Shown: positions 1 to 7,930 of the stretch, in pieces
Position numbering within the stretch: position 1 is the first letter of the stretch
How the letters are laid out: every line of letters starts with the position of its first letter
From: Armatimonadetes bacterium UBA5419
GTDB lineage: Bacteria > Armatimonadota > UBA10988
Length of the DNA stretch: 14,255 nucleotides
Direction of reading: 5' to 3'
Assembly: GCA_002409445.1 (NCBI GenBank)
Contig: DHNJ01000235.1
Location: 1,335-15,589, forward strand
Notes under the pieces: model-generated
The model's database searches: none
What the model was told of the DNA's origin: nothing
The model's input: only the letters and a program-made list of their open reading frames with translations
Position numbers and translations under genes: made by a program

Positions 1-2136
1 GGCTGCGCGCGCGGCGCTGCGTGGCAGGTACTTCAGCGCCTTGTCCGCGCAGGTCGAGTTGTAGAAGTGCAGGCTCAGGTCGTCCAGGTAGGCCTCAAGG
101 CTCCCCGCATAGCGCTGCTCGATGAACTCGCCCATCCGCCCGTGCAGCCGCCGCCGCTCGGTCCGCAGCAGGGCGCCATAGGCCACGTCGCGCGCCAGAG
201 CGTGGTCGAAGGCGTACTCCTCGTCGCCCTCGCCGCGCTCCTCCAGATGGATGAACTCGCCCTCGACCAGCTGCGCCAGCGGCGCCGCCAGATCGTCGCG
301 GTCGAGCACCTGCTGCAGCGCGCTGCGCCGGAAGCGACGGCCGAGCATCGCCACGCTGGCCGCCTGCAGCAGGTTGCGCGGCTCGCTCGGCAGCTTATCC
401 ATGCGCGCGAGCAGGATTTCCTCGACGCTGTCCGGCGCCAAGCGGCCCAGCTCCTCCTCGGTGATCAGCAGCCGCCCGCGGCGGAAGTCGATCGTTGGCG
501 TACCCGTCGTCGCCGCGCGCTCGGTCAGCGCCGTGACCAGCTGGTCGATGAAGAACGGGTTGCCCTGGGTCTTGTGCCAAACCGCCTCGGCCATGCTGCG
601 GTCGACCGTCGTCTCGGCCTCGACCAGCCCACGCGCGGCCATCAGCGAGCCGACCACCTCGCCCGTCTCCTCCATGGTCAGCCGCCACAAGTCGAGGCCG
701 AGGAACGGGTCCTCCCAGGGCGGCTCGAAATCGGGGCGATAGGCCAGCAGGACCAGCACCCGCGTGCCCGCGACCGTACGCACCAGGGCATCGATCAACT
801 CGGCCGAATCGGCGTCGAGCCACTGGCAGTCGTCGATGAAGACGACCGTCGGCCGCTCCTGCGCCTGGCTGATGAGCGCGGTGGCGAAGGTGGCGCGCAG
901 GGCCTCGCGACGCGCCTGCGGCTCGGCCTCGACCCAGGCCTCCTCGGTCGGTTCGAGACCGAGGAGGAAGCCGAGCGCCGAGCGGCCCATCGTGCACAGC
1001 TCGCAGGTCACGTCGGCCGCGCGCTCGATCTTCGCCCAGCGGGTCGCCGCGTCGTCCAGGTCCTCGATGCCGAGCCACTGGCCCAGCACCTCGCGCACCG
1101 GCAGGTAGGAGAGCGCCGACCCGTAACTGAGGCAGCGGCCCTCGTAGAAGCTGCTGGTCGCCGGGTCCACCGTCCGGCCCAGTTCGAAGACCAGGCGCGA
1201 CTTACCCAGCCCCGCCTCGCCACGCACGCCATACGCCCCGCCCTGCCCCTCCTGGGCCTGGGCCCAGCCGTCGGTCAGGATCGCCAGCAGGTCGTCCCGG
1301 CCGACCAGGCGGCTCAGCCCGTGGCTCACGGCCAGCTCGATCCGCGCCGCCCGGCGCCGTTCGCCATCGACCGACCACAGCTCGACCGGCTGGCTCTTGC
1401 CCTTGACGAAGATCGCCGGCAGCGTGGTCAGCTCGAAGCTGCCGCGCGTGCGCCGTTCGGTGCTGGTCGAAATCAGGCTCTGGCCCCAATCGGCGGCGGT
1501 CATCAGGCGCGCGGCCAGGTTGACCGTGTCGCCCATCGCCGTGTATTCCATGCGCCCGCCCGCGCCGACCCCACCGACGCGCACCGGTCCGGTGTTCAGT
1601 CCGACCCGCAGCCGCAGCGGCGCCTCGGGCGGGATCGTGCCGTCGGCATGCAGCGCGGCCAGTTCGGTGTGCATGCGCACCGCTGCGCGCACGGCCCGTT
1701 CGGGCGAATCCTCGTGGGCGATCGGCGCGCCAAACAGCGCCATGATGTCGCCGTCGAGGTACTTGTCGATGTAGCCGTCGAAGCTGCGGACGATGTGCTC
1801 GCCGGCCAGGCGCTCGTAGACCGCGTTCATGATCGCGCTCTGGCGTTCGCGGCCCAGGATCTCGGCCATCTGCGTGAAGCCGTCGAGGTCGGCCATCATC
1901 ACGGTGATCGTGCGCAGCTCGTCGCGCTCGGTCCCCGCGGCCGGCGCGGCAGGCGGCTCGTCGACGGCGGCCAGCGGCTGACCGCAGTCGCCGCAGAACC
2001 GGTCGCCCAGATGGTTCGCCGCGCCGCAGGCGGCGCAACTCAGGTCGAGCCGTTCGTCGCAGGCGCCACACCGTGGCTCCGCGACGTCAGTCTCAGCCCA
2101 GCAGTACGGACACACCACCAGCAACATACCGCCCAT
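1..2136 (-). CDS. Zinc-ribbon / class III (IIIb-type) nucleotide cyclase / AAA-STAND ATPase signalling protein, C-terminus cut off by window edge
   Basis: The visible 712 residues hold three modules. Residues 9-51 form a double zinc ribbon with four CxxC pairs (C9/C12, C23/C26, C34/C37, C48/C51). Residues about 75-260 are a class III cyclase domain that should make cAMP or cGMP from the NTP. It has first metal Asp D83 in MADLDGFT, Lys K125, and Asn N206 and Arg R210 in GDTVNLAAR. T199 sits where many cyclases have the purine-selecting Asp; a Lys/Thr pair defines class IIIb, the group of soluble bicarbonate-responsive cyclases. The second metal motif reads KYLDGDIMA rather than the usual KYxGDxIMA. 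From about 275 an ATPase follows, with Walker A GEAGLGKS (K312) and Walker B VVFIDD (D435/D436). The last part looks helical and TPR-like. No membrane segment is visible, so it is probably cytosolic. It starts 36 bases after the dehydrogenase stop and is probably co-transcribed. The ATG at 2136 has only a weak ribosome site; Met4 (2127) is an alternative. The cyclase/ATPase call is firm; activity and ligand are inferred. Confidence 0.9.
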   Translation of the reverse strand, partial: MGGMLLVVCPYCWAETDVAEPRCGACDERLDLSCAACGAANHLGDRFCGDCGQPLAAVDEPPAAPAAGTERDELRTITVMMADLDGFTQMAEILGRERQSAIMNAVYERLAGEHIVRSFDGYIDKYLDGDIMALFGAPIAHEDSPERAVRAAVRMHTELAALHADGTIPPEAPLRLRVGLNTGPVRVGGVGAGGRMEYTAMGDTVNLAARLMTAADWGQSLISTSTERRTRGSFELTTLPAIFVKGKSQPVELWSVDGERRRAARIELAVSHGLSRLVGRDDLLAILTDGWAQAQEGQGGAYGVRGEAGLGKSRLVFELGRTVDPATSSFYEGRCLSYGSALSYLPVREVLGQWLGIEDLDDAATRWAKIERAADVTCELCTMGRSALGFLLGLEPTEEAWVEAEPQARREALRATFATALISQAQERPTVVFIDDCQWLDADSAELIDALVRTVAGTRVLVLLAYRPDFEPPWEDPFLGLDLWRLTMEETGEVVGSLMAARGLVEAETTVDRSMAEAVWHKTQGNPFFIDQLVTALTERAATTGTPTIDFRRGRLLITEEELGRLAPDSVEEILLARMDKLPSEPRNLLQAASVAMLGRRFRRSALQQVLDRDDLAAPLAQLVEGEFIHLEERGEGDEEYAFDHALARDVAYGALLRTERRRLHGRMGEFIEQRYAGSLEAYLDDLSLHFYNSTCADKALKYLPRSAARAA

Positions 2137-2172
2137 GGTAACACTTTGCCCCGGCGGCACGCCGCCACCTGC

Positions 2173-3189
2173 CTAGACGCCGGGCGGCGCGCTCTGGTGC
2201 CAGACCAGGGCCGTCTTGCCTGTCTGGCCCCCGGCGAACAGGTCCCACGCCTCCTGCGCGCGCTGCGGCGGCAGCTGGTGGGTCAGCAGCCGCTCCACGG
2301 GCAGCCCCGCGCGGTACGCCGCGAGCATGTCGGGCCACTCGCAGTCCTGGTAGAACCAGGAGCCGATGACCGTGATGTCGCGGCGGATGAAGTGGTCGCT
2401 GGGCGACAGCGGGACGGAGCCCTGCTCGCCGTTGAGCACCACGCAACCGCCCGAACGCACCGCCTCCAGACAGCCGATCAGCGTCTCGGGCCGGCCCGCG
2501 GCCTCGATGCAGACCTCCGGCCCGCGGTCGTCGCATTCAACCTTGAGCCAGGCCACCGGGTCGCCGGCGGTCGGGTCGAAGACGGCCGCCGCTCCACGCT
2601 CCAGCGCCGCCGCCCGCCGCCAAACCGACGGCTCGACAACCAGCACGCGGCGGCCGCGCCAGGCCTGCATGATCACGCTGCCCAAGCCAATCGGGCCCGC
2701 GCCCCAGATCGCCACGGTCGGCGCGTCGAGCTGCGCGATCTTGGTCGCCGTGTGCCAGGGCACGCCGAAGCCGTCACCACTGAGCAGCACGCCGGCCTCC
2801 CAGCCGATGTCGTCGTCGAGCGCGCGCAGGCCGTTGACCGAGATCTTGAAGTACTCGGCGTGCGAGTTGCCGGCCCCACCCCGCTGGAAGCACCAGGTCT
2901 GGTGACCCGCCGCGCACTCGGGGCAGTTGCCGCAGCCGAGCACCGCGCAGGCGCCCACGCGCCGCCCGATCCAGCTCGGATCGACGCCCTCGCCCACTGC
3001 GGTCACCCAGCCCGCGCCCTCGTGGCCGCTGTTGCCCCGCCCCTGGCCTGGGCCGCGGAAGCCGTGCAGTTCGCTGCCGCAGATCACCGACAGCGCCGTC
3101 GCGATGACCACCTCGCCCGCCGCAGGAATCGGCTCCGGCACCTCGGTCAACTCAACCCGCGAATCCCCACACATGCGCAAGCTCAACAC
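2173..3189 (-). CDS. Zinc-dependent medium-chain alcohol / polyol dehydrogenase family protein
   Basis: 338-residue MDR-superfamily oxidoreductase, the usual length. With the GTG start, the N-terminus reads VLSLRMCGDSRVELTEVPEP, which matches the family's opening beta strands. Catalytic zinc ligands are C37 (in ICGSELHGF) and H56/E57 (in SGHEGAG), with D139 a likely extra ligand. The structural zinc lobe is complete: C86, C89, C92 and C100 with spacing 2-2-7. The Rossmann domain starts near residue 158 with GAGPIG (163-168). Strand two ends in VVEP with E186, an acidic residue that favours NAD(H) over NADP(H). The SELH and GHE motifs resemble the sorbitol / threonine dehydrogenase branch, but the substrate cannot be read from sequence. 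It is divergent from the baeRF gene and lies 36 bases upstream of the cyclase. A longer open frame runs upstream to 3516, but that part overlaps the baeRF gene and lacks family similarity. Met6 (3174) is a less likely start. Confidence 0.88.
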   Translation of the reverse strand: MLSLRMCGDSRVELTEVPEPIPAAGEVVIATALSVICGSELHGFRGPGQGRGNSGHEGAGWVTAVGEGVDPSWIGRRVGACAVLGCGNCPECAAGHQTWCFQRGGAGNSHAEYFKISVNGLRALDDDIGWEAGVLLSGDGFGVPWHTATKIAQLDAPTVAIWGAGPIGLGSVIMQAWRGRRVLVVEPSVWRRAAALERGAAAVFDPTAGDPVAWLKVECDDRGPEVCIEAAGRPETLIGCLEAVRSGGCVVLNGEQGSVPLSPSDHFIRRDITVIGSWFYQDCEWPDMLAAYRAGLPVERLLTHQLPPQRAQEAWDLFAGGQTGKTALVWHQSAPPGV

Positions 3190-3196
3190 AACGGTA

Positions 3197-3200
3197 CTCC
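3197..3200 (-). promoter_or_regulatory. Ribosome binding site deciding a GTG start for the dehydrogenase
   Basis: On the minus strand GGAG stands 7 bases before GTG (3189). The nearest ATG, five codons further in, has no comparable site, and starting there would cut off the first conserved beta strand. Confidence 0.6.
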
Positions 3201-3253
3201 GGGCGCGATGTTCGCCCCCGCGCGGCAGGGACCTGCCGCCCGACGCGTTCCTG

Positions 3254-3262
3254 TGGCACACT
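3254..3262 (+). promoter_or_regulatory. Putative extended -10 promoter element of the baeRF gene
   Basis: TGG-CACACT lies 24 bases before the ATG at 3287, in the 97-base divergent gap. It resembles the TGN/GGN-YAYMMT elements before four other units in this window. The first T of the hexamer is C, so it is the weakest of the set, and no good -35 is visible. A short palindrome, TGTGGCACA (3252-3260), overlaps it and could be an operator. No convincing promoter for the divergent dehydrogenase was found here. Confidence 0.35.
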
Positions 3263-3286
3263 AGGATTAGGTTAAGGAGTGTGCCG

Positions 3287-4384
3287 ATGACGATCGTTGA
3301 CCGCCGGGAACTCGAACTGCTCAGCCAGCCCCAGGCCGGGCCGTGTGTGTCGATCTTCCTGCCCACGCACCGCTCGGGCATCGAGGCGCGCCAGCACGAC
3401 ACTGTGCTGTTTCGCTCGCTGCTGCAGCGTGCCGAGCAGATGCTGGCCGCCCAAGGGACGCGCGCGCCCGAGATCGAGGCGCTGCTCGCACCGGCCCAGC
3501 GGCTGTTGGTCGACAACGCCTTCTGGACCGGCCAGCTCCAAGGGCTCGCGGTCTACCTCGCCCCCGGTCAACTGAGTTGGTACCGCCTGCCGATGGCCAT
3601 CGAGGAGCAGGTGATCATCGGCGACCGCTTCATCATCCGGCCGCTGCTGCCGCTACTGACCCTCAACACCCACTTCCTGATCCTCGCGCTGAGCCAGAGC
3701 AGCTGGCGGCTGTTCGACTGCACGCGCCATAGCTGGGAAGAGGTCCAGACGACTACCGACCTCGAGAGCCTCGCGCCCGAGCCCGACCTGCCCGAGACAC
3801 GCAAGCCGCTGACCCTGGGCAGCGAGGACGCGACCGCCCGCGCCGACTCGCTACGCTACCTGCGCCAGGTCAGCCGTGACGTGACCTCGGTGCTGCCCTC
3901 GGCCAACCTGCCGATCATCCTCGCTGGCGTCGATACGACTGTCGCCGACTTCCGCGAGGTCAGCGACCTTCCGCGGATCCACGATCAGGCCGTGCTGGGC
4001 AACCCCGACACCACGCACCCGCGCGACCTCCACGCGGCGGCCTGGGCCCTGCTTGAGCCGAAGCTGAAGGCGACGCGCGAGGCCGCCGGCGAGCGCTACC
4101 AACAGCTGCGCGGCCAGCGCGACCAGCGCGCCAGCAACGACGTCGCCCAGGTCGTCGCCGCCGCGGGCGCCGGCCGGGTCGAGACTCTCTTTGTCAGCCG
4201 CCGGGCGGAAGTGCTGGGCCACTTCGACGCGGAGACGGGCGAGGCTACCCTGACCCTCGACGACACCGGCACCGACCTGCTCGACCTCGCCGCCGCTCAG
4301 ACCCTGGTCCACGGCGGCCACGTCTACGCCAGCGACGAAGCCCTCCCCGACGAAGGGCCCCTGGCCGCGCTGTATCGGTACTAG
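3287..4384 (+). CDS. baeRF family protein (bacterial archaeo-eukaryotic release factor-like, family 3/7 type)
   Basis: 365-residue soluble protein of the baeRF group, bacterial relatives of archaeal/eukaryotic peptide-release factor eRF1. Typical family features are an early block GPCVSIFLPTHR (18-29), a first domain ending in a LILALSQSSWRLFDCTRH strand pair, the linker SLRYLRQVSRDV, a middle segment LPIILAGVD, and an L7Ae-like C-terminal domain ending in AALYRY. No GGQ tripeptide of active release factors is seen, so classical stop-codon termination should not be assumed. Ribosome rescue or ribosome-associated roles have been proposed for the group but are poorly tested. The start is well supported: AAGGAG with GGAG at 3276-3279, 7 bases before ATG. 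An in-frame GTG at 3281 is possible but too close to that site. It is monocistronic, divergent from the dehydrogenase and convergent with the propeller gene. Family call good; the subfamily number is from memory. Confidence 0.8.
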   Translation: MTIVDRRELELLSQPQAGPCVSIFLPTHRSGIEARQHDTVLFRSLLQRAEQMLAAQGTRAPEIEALLAPAQRLLVDNAFWTGQLQGLAVYLAPGQLSWYRLPMAIEEQVIIGDRFIIRPLLPLLTLNTHFLILALSQSSWRLFDCTRHSWEEVQTTTDLESLAPEPDLPETRKPLTLGSEDATARADSLRYLRQVSRDVTSVLPSANLPIILAGVDTTVADFREVSDLPRIHDQAVLGNPDTTHPRDLHAAAWALLEPKLKATREAAGERYQQLRGQRDQRASNDVAQVVAAAGAGRVETLFVSRRAEVLGHFDAETGEATLTLDDTGTDLLDLAAAQTLVHGGHVYASDEALPDEGPLAALYRY

Positions 4385-4393
4385 GGCCGCCCG

Positions 4394-4422
4394 GAGCCGG
4401 CGCATTGTACCGACGCCGGCTC
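4394..4422. terminator. Hairpin between convergent genes (bidirectional terminator candidate)
   Basis: Perfect 9-bp inverted repeat GAGCCGGCG (4394-4402) / CGCCGGCTC (4414-4422) with an 11-base loop. It starts 9 bases after the baeRF stop and about 60 bases beyond the propeller gene's stop on the other strand. No T-run follows on either strand, so it may be a U-less terminator or a 3'-end stabiliser. Confidence 0.6.
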
Positions 4423-4482
4423 GGGACAACTTAGGCGACAGTGGCCCGAGCACGCCACATCAATGCCGGCCGTCCGGCGGCG

Positions 4483-5802
4483 CTACGGTTGGGGCGCCGG
4501 CCCCGGCCGGATCTCGTAGAGGCGCAGGATGCTCGGCTCGGGCCAGGGCTCGGGCCGCGGGCGGTCGCGGTTGGCGTCCAGCGTTTCCCAGCGCAGCGCC
4601 CAGCGCGTGCCGTCCGCCCCCGCGCGGTTGATCCAGCGCGTGCGCAGGCCCTCGAACGTGCCCTCCGGCTTGCCCAGCCCGTCGGTCACCAGCGGCTGCC
4701 GCGCCACCGCACCGATCGGCCGCAGGGTCTCGGGATCAATGTAGTACGTCCCGCCACCCTTCACGCGATGGCTCCAGTTGTGGCGCAGGCGCGCCTCCTG
4801 GTCGAGGACGACCCCGCCCACGCCGATCTCGCCGATGATGGTGCCGCCGCCAGAGAACTCCCAGCGGTAGTCCCAGTCAGTCTGCTGGTACTCGACCCAG
4901 ACCCCATCCTCCAGCCGGCGCGAGAAGATCTGCGTGTTGCCGGCATCGTCGTCGTGGCGGTGGTAGCTGATGATCGGCCGCCAGAGCTGGTCGAAGCCGA
5001 GCCGCGTGTTGCCGTTCAGCAGGCCGCCGCCAACCGGCACCGGCGCGACAATCTCGGCCGTCGCCAAGGTAATCGGCAGGGCCAGCGGCGTGCCGTCGCT
5101 GCGCTCCCAGTGGCGCAGGTCGCGGCTCCGCGCGTACGACAGGTCGTGGTTCGTCGCGCAGTCCGGCGTCTCGCGCCAGACCCAAATCATGTGCCACCAG
5201 CCGTCCGGCCCGAGCGTCGGCCCAACGAAATAGGCGTTGCGCTGGCCCTCGCCATCGGTCAGCGGTTGGTCCATCAGCCGCGACCAGGTGTGCGTCGCCT
5301 GGTCCCAGGCGTTGTAGATCTGGCTGCCATCACCGCTCGCGCCGTCGCGGTAGGTGAAGATCAGCTGGTTGTTCGGCCCGCGAAAGAACGACGGATAGGT
5401 CACCCGCTGCTCCAGGTCGCCGACCATCGGCGCCGCCGCCTCGAAGCTGGTCACGTCCCACGGCCGCGTCGTGCGGTAGTACTTCAGCGGGTGGACGTGC
5501 ATGTTGCCCGCGAGGTGCAGCAGCCCCTCGTCGTCGGCGGTGATGGTGATGTAGTTGTGGCTGTCCCAGCCGATGCGCTCGGGCAGCTCCGCGCGGACCC
5601 ACTCGCCGTCGGGCAGCGTGCGCCCGGCGATCATCATCCGCCGCTCCTGGTCATACCAGGTGATGTACTGGTGGTCGGCGGTGACCAGCATGTCGAAGCC
5701 GACCGAGTGACCGGACCAAGCCAGGCCGATGTCCTCGGTCGAGGCGATGTGCTCGTTCGGCTGGCCCACGAGCAGGGCCAGCAGCATGGCATAGGCAACC
5801 AT
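4483..5802 (-). CDS. Secreted BNR_4-type beta-propeller protein (PF15892-like, polysaccharide-lyase-related fold)
   Basis: 439 residues. The N-terminus (AYAMLLALLVG, 3-13) is a short hydrophobic leader, so export is likely. The rest is rich in W/Y/D/G strand motifs of a sialidase-like beta-propeller. The strongest match is the BNR_4 signature: GHSVGFDMLVT (31-41), ITWYDQERRMMIAGR (47-61), WDSHNYI (79-85) and HLAGNMHVHPLKYYR (96-110). Later propeller strands include QRVTYPSFFRG, QLIFTYRDG and GWWHMIWVWRETPD. This fold includes ulvan and related polysaccharide lyases, where His residues in the central channel are catalytic; H82 and H102 are candidates here. Substrate and even catalysis are unproven. 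It is the last gene of a three-gene unit, 10 bases after ppk1, with its ribosome site overlapping the ppk1 stop. That suggests translational coupling of an exported protein to polyphosphate synthesis. Confidence 0.78.
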   Translation of the reverse strand: MVAYAMLLALLVGQPNEHIASTEDIGLAWSGHSVGFDMLVTADHQYITWYDQERRMMIAGRTLPDGEWVRAELPERIGWDSHNYITITADDEGLLHLAGNMHVHPLKYYRTTRPWDVTSFEAAAPMVGDLEQRVTYPSFFRGPNNQLIFTYRDGASGDGSQIYNAWDQATHTWSRLMDQPLTDGEGQRNAYFVGPTLGPDGWWHMIWVWRETPDCATNHDLSYARSRDLRHWERSDGTPLALPITLATAEIVAPVPVGGGLLNGNTRLGFDQLWRPIISYHRHDDDAGNTQIFSRRLEDGVWVEYQQTDWDYRWEFSGGGTIIGEIGVGGVVLDQEARLRHNWSHRVKGGGTYYIDPETLRPIGAVARQPLVTDGLGKPEGTFEGLRTRWINRAGADGTRWALRWETLDANRDRPRPEPWPEPSILRLYEIRPGPAPQP

Positions 5803-5809
5803 CGTTGAA

Positions 5810-5814
5810 CTCCT
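5810..5814 (-). promoter_or_regulatory. Ribosome binding site overlapping the ppk1 stop codon
   Basis: On the minus strand the text is TAGGAG: the TAG stop of ppk1 (5815-5813) forms the start of AGGAG, which sits 7 bases before the propeller ATG (5802). Terminating ribosomes would stand on the next gene's initiation site, the usual arrangement for translational coupling. Confidence 0.8.
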
Positions 5815-7900
5815 AGTCGCCGCCAGGCGATTCGGCGGCGACGGCTTGCTTGTAGCGCGCGGCTAGCGCCGCCTGCGCCGAGAACGCCGGCTCGCCGTCC
5901 GCCGGCTCCACCCGCGTCCAGCTGCCATCGGCTTCGAGCGCCCAGGCGGCCGCGGTGTCGGCCAGGTAAAGGTCCAGCACCTCGCTCAGCTGCGCCCGGC
6001 CCTGCGCCTCGACCACGGGGATCATCGCTTCGATCCGGTGGTCCAGGTTGCGCGATTGCCAGTCGGCGGAGCTGATGTAGACCCGCTCGCGGTCGCCCGC
6101 GCCGAAACGGAACACCCGCTGATGCTCGAGGTAGTCGCCCAGCACGCGGCGGATGCGGATGTTGTCGGTGAACTCCGGGATGCCCGGCAACAGGCCACAC
6201 TCGCGCCGCACAACCAGGTCCACCTGCACACCGGCCTGGCTCGCCTCGACCAGCGCGCCGAGGATCGGCACGTCGGCGACGGCGTTGACCATCGCCGTCA
6301 CGCACCCCTGGCCGCCGGCGCGCGCCTCGGCCGTCTCCGCGGCGATCAGCTCCAGCAGCGTCTCGCGCATCTCTTGGGGCGCGAGCACCAGCTCGTGGAA
6401 GTTGCCGGCGTACGAGGCACCGGTCATCCAGTTGAACAGGTCGCCGATATCCTCGCCCAGCGCCGGCCGCGCGCTGAACAGGCTGACGTCGGTGTAGGTC
6501 GCGGCGGTGGTCAGGTTGTAGTCGCCGGTGCCGAAATGCACGTACGTGCGCAGGCCGTCGGGCTCCTCGCGGACGACCAAGGTCAGCCGCGTGTGCGTCT
6601 TGAAGCCGACGAAGCCGTAGCTGACGTGGATGCCCGCGTCGCTCAGCCGCTGGGCCCAGGCGATCGAGGCCGCCTCGTCCAGCCGCGCCTGCAGCTCGAG
6701 CAGGACCGCGACCTCCTTGCCCGCGCCGGCCGCCGCGATCAGCGCCTCCAGCGAGTCCGACTCCGCGCTCGTGCGGTACAGGCTCTGCTTGATCGCGCGC
6801 ACCGCCGGGTCGCTAGCCGCCGCGCGGACGAACGCTGCGACGGTCTGGCGGTAGTCCTGGTACGGGTGGTGGACCAGCACGTCGCCGGCGCGGATGGCGG
6901 CGAACAGCGCCTCGGGCGAGCCTTCCGCGTGCAGCGCCGGGTGCGGCTGGCCGGCGGGCAACAGCAGCGGGTCACCCAACACCTCCGCCCCGGGCAGCCG
7001 CGCCAGGTCGACCAGCGCCAGCGGCCCGTCGCAGTCGATGAACGTGTCGGCGGCGACGTTCAGCTCGTGGGCGAGTAGCGCGCGGGTCGGCGCGGGCATC
7101 GCGCGGTCGACCTCGACGCGCACGATCGGCGCGAACCGCCGGCCGCGCAGCAGGTCCTGGGCGAAGTCGCGCAGGTCGCCCGCCCGGTCCTCGTCGCTGG
7201 CCACGTCGACGCTGCGGGTGACCCGGAAGGGGTACGTGCCGTGGATCGTCATGCCCGGGAACAGGTGGCCCATCTGCGCCGCGATCACCTCTTCGAGCGC
7301 GACCACGACGCCACTCGGCAGCCGCACCCAACGGCTCTGGTTGGTCGGCACCTTGACGCGCGCGAAGAGCGGCTCACCCTCATGGTCGCTGAGGACCACG
7401 GCCAGCGACAGGCTGAGTTGGCTCAGGTAGGGGAACGGCCGGCCCGGGTCGACAGCCAGAGGGGTCAGGATGGGGAACACCCAGTCCAGGAAATAGGCCT
7501 CCAGCCACTCGTGGTCGGCCGCACCCAGATCCGCCCAGGTCGAGACGACCAGCCCCGCCGCCGCCAACGCGCCGCGTAGGTCGTTGGTCCAGAGCCGCTC
7601 CTGGGCTTGGGTCTGCTCGGCGGCGGAGGTCATCACCTCGGCCAGCTCGGCCGCGGTCGCCGGCGGCCAGGGCGGTTGGCTCGAGACACCCGCGGCGACC
7701 TCCTTGGCCAGCGCGTCGAGCCGCTTCATGAAGAAGCCGTCGAGATTCTCCGCCGCGAGGGCCAGGAACCGCAGCCGGCCCGCCAGCGGCCGATCGGCGT
7801 CGAACGCCAGGTCGTGGAGGCTGCTGCTGAGCTCAAGCCAGCTCTGGTGCCGGCTGAGCAGCAGGTCCTCGCTCACCCCATAGGCGGACAACGCAGGCAT
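5813..7900 (-). CDS. ppk1: Polyphosphate kinase 1
   Basis: 695 residues, the usual PPK1 length (E. coli 688). It reversibly transfers the ATP gamma-phosphate onto inorganic polyphosphate. All four domains are recognisable: the N-terminal helical domain with ENLDGFFMKRL (about 50-60), the head domain, and two phospholipase-D-like catalytic domains. VHHPYQDY precedes IKQSLYRT (R376) and LQARLDE (R406), which align with E. coli R375 and R405 that hold metal and phosphate. The histidine phosphorylated in catalysis is H436 (GFKTHTRL), matching E. coli H435. H455 (YVHFGTG) matches H454. The C-terminal domain keeps VYISSADWQSRNLDHR. Deviations are GTGDYNLTTA for the common GTGNYNPKTA and KTHTRL for KTHAKL. 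The start ATG is preceded by GAGGAG with 10-base spacing. It lies 30 bases after the membrane protein stop and is coupled to the propeller gene. No ppx or phoU-like neighbour is in view. Confidence 0.96.
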   Translation of the reverse strand: MPALSAYGVSEDLLLSRHQSWLELSSSLHDLAFDADRPLAGRLRFLALAAENLDGFFMKRLDALAKEVAAGVSSQPPWPPATAAELAEVMTSAAEQTQAQERLWTNDLRGALAAAGLVVSTWADLGAADHEWLEAYFLDWVFPILTPLAVDPGRPFPYLSQLSLSLAVVLSDHEGEPLFARVKVPTNQSRWVRLPSGVVVALEEVIAAQMGHLFPGMTIHGTYPFRVTRSVDVASDEDRAGDLRDFAQDLLRGRRFAPIVRVEVDRAMPAPTRALLAHELNVAADTFIDCDGPLALVDLARLPGAEVLGDPLLLPAGQPHPALHAEGSPEALFAAIRAGDVLVHHPYQDYRQTVAAFVRAAASDPAVRAIKQSLYRTSAESDSLEALIAAAGAGKEVAVLLELQARLDEAASIAWAQRLSDAGIHVSYGFVGFKTHTRLTLVVREEPDGLRTYVHFGTGDYNLTTAATYTDVSLFSARPALGEDIGDLFNWMTGASYAGNFHELVLAPQEMRETLLELIAAETAEARAGGQGCVTAMVNAVADVPILGALVEASQAGVQVDLVVRRECGLLPGIPEFTDNIRIRRVLGDYLEHQRVFRFGAGDRERVYISSADWQSRNLDHRIEAMIPVVEAQGRAQLSEVLDLYLADTAAAWALEADGSWTRVEPADGEPAFSAQAALAARYKQAVAAESPGGD

Positions 7901-7930
7901 CGACGCGCTACTCCTCGGTGGCCGGTGGCC

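Noticed and set aside
2148..2165. GGCGGC/GCCGCC inverted repeat in the 36-base gap between dehydrogenase and cyclase, considered as a terminator.
   Set aside because: The loop would be only two bases, no T-run follows, and such repeats are common by chance at this base composition.
67..3264. A 1065-codon open frame on the plus strand across the cyclase and dehydrogenase genes.
   Set aside because: It is exactly in register with the antisense codons of both genes, so it only reflects the near absence of TTA, CTA and TCA codons there. Its product is an Arg/Ala/Gln/His-rich sequence with no domain, and the minus-strand frames hold clear family motifs.
3254..3270. TGGCAC considered as a sigma-54 -24 element for the baeRF gene.
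   Set aside because: The matching TTGC -12 element is missing at the required spacing.
4441..5808. Long plus-strand open frames opposite the propeller, ppk1, membrane protein and oxidoreductase genes (4441-5808, 6038-7078, 7607-9049, 10902-12215).
   Set aside because: Each keeps the antisense register of the true gene, is Arg/His/Gln/Val-rich, and lacks recognisable domains; the same codon-usage effect explains all of them.
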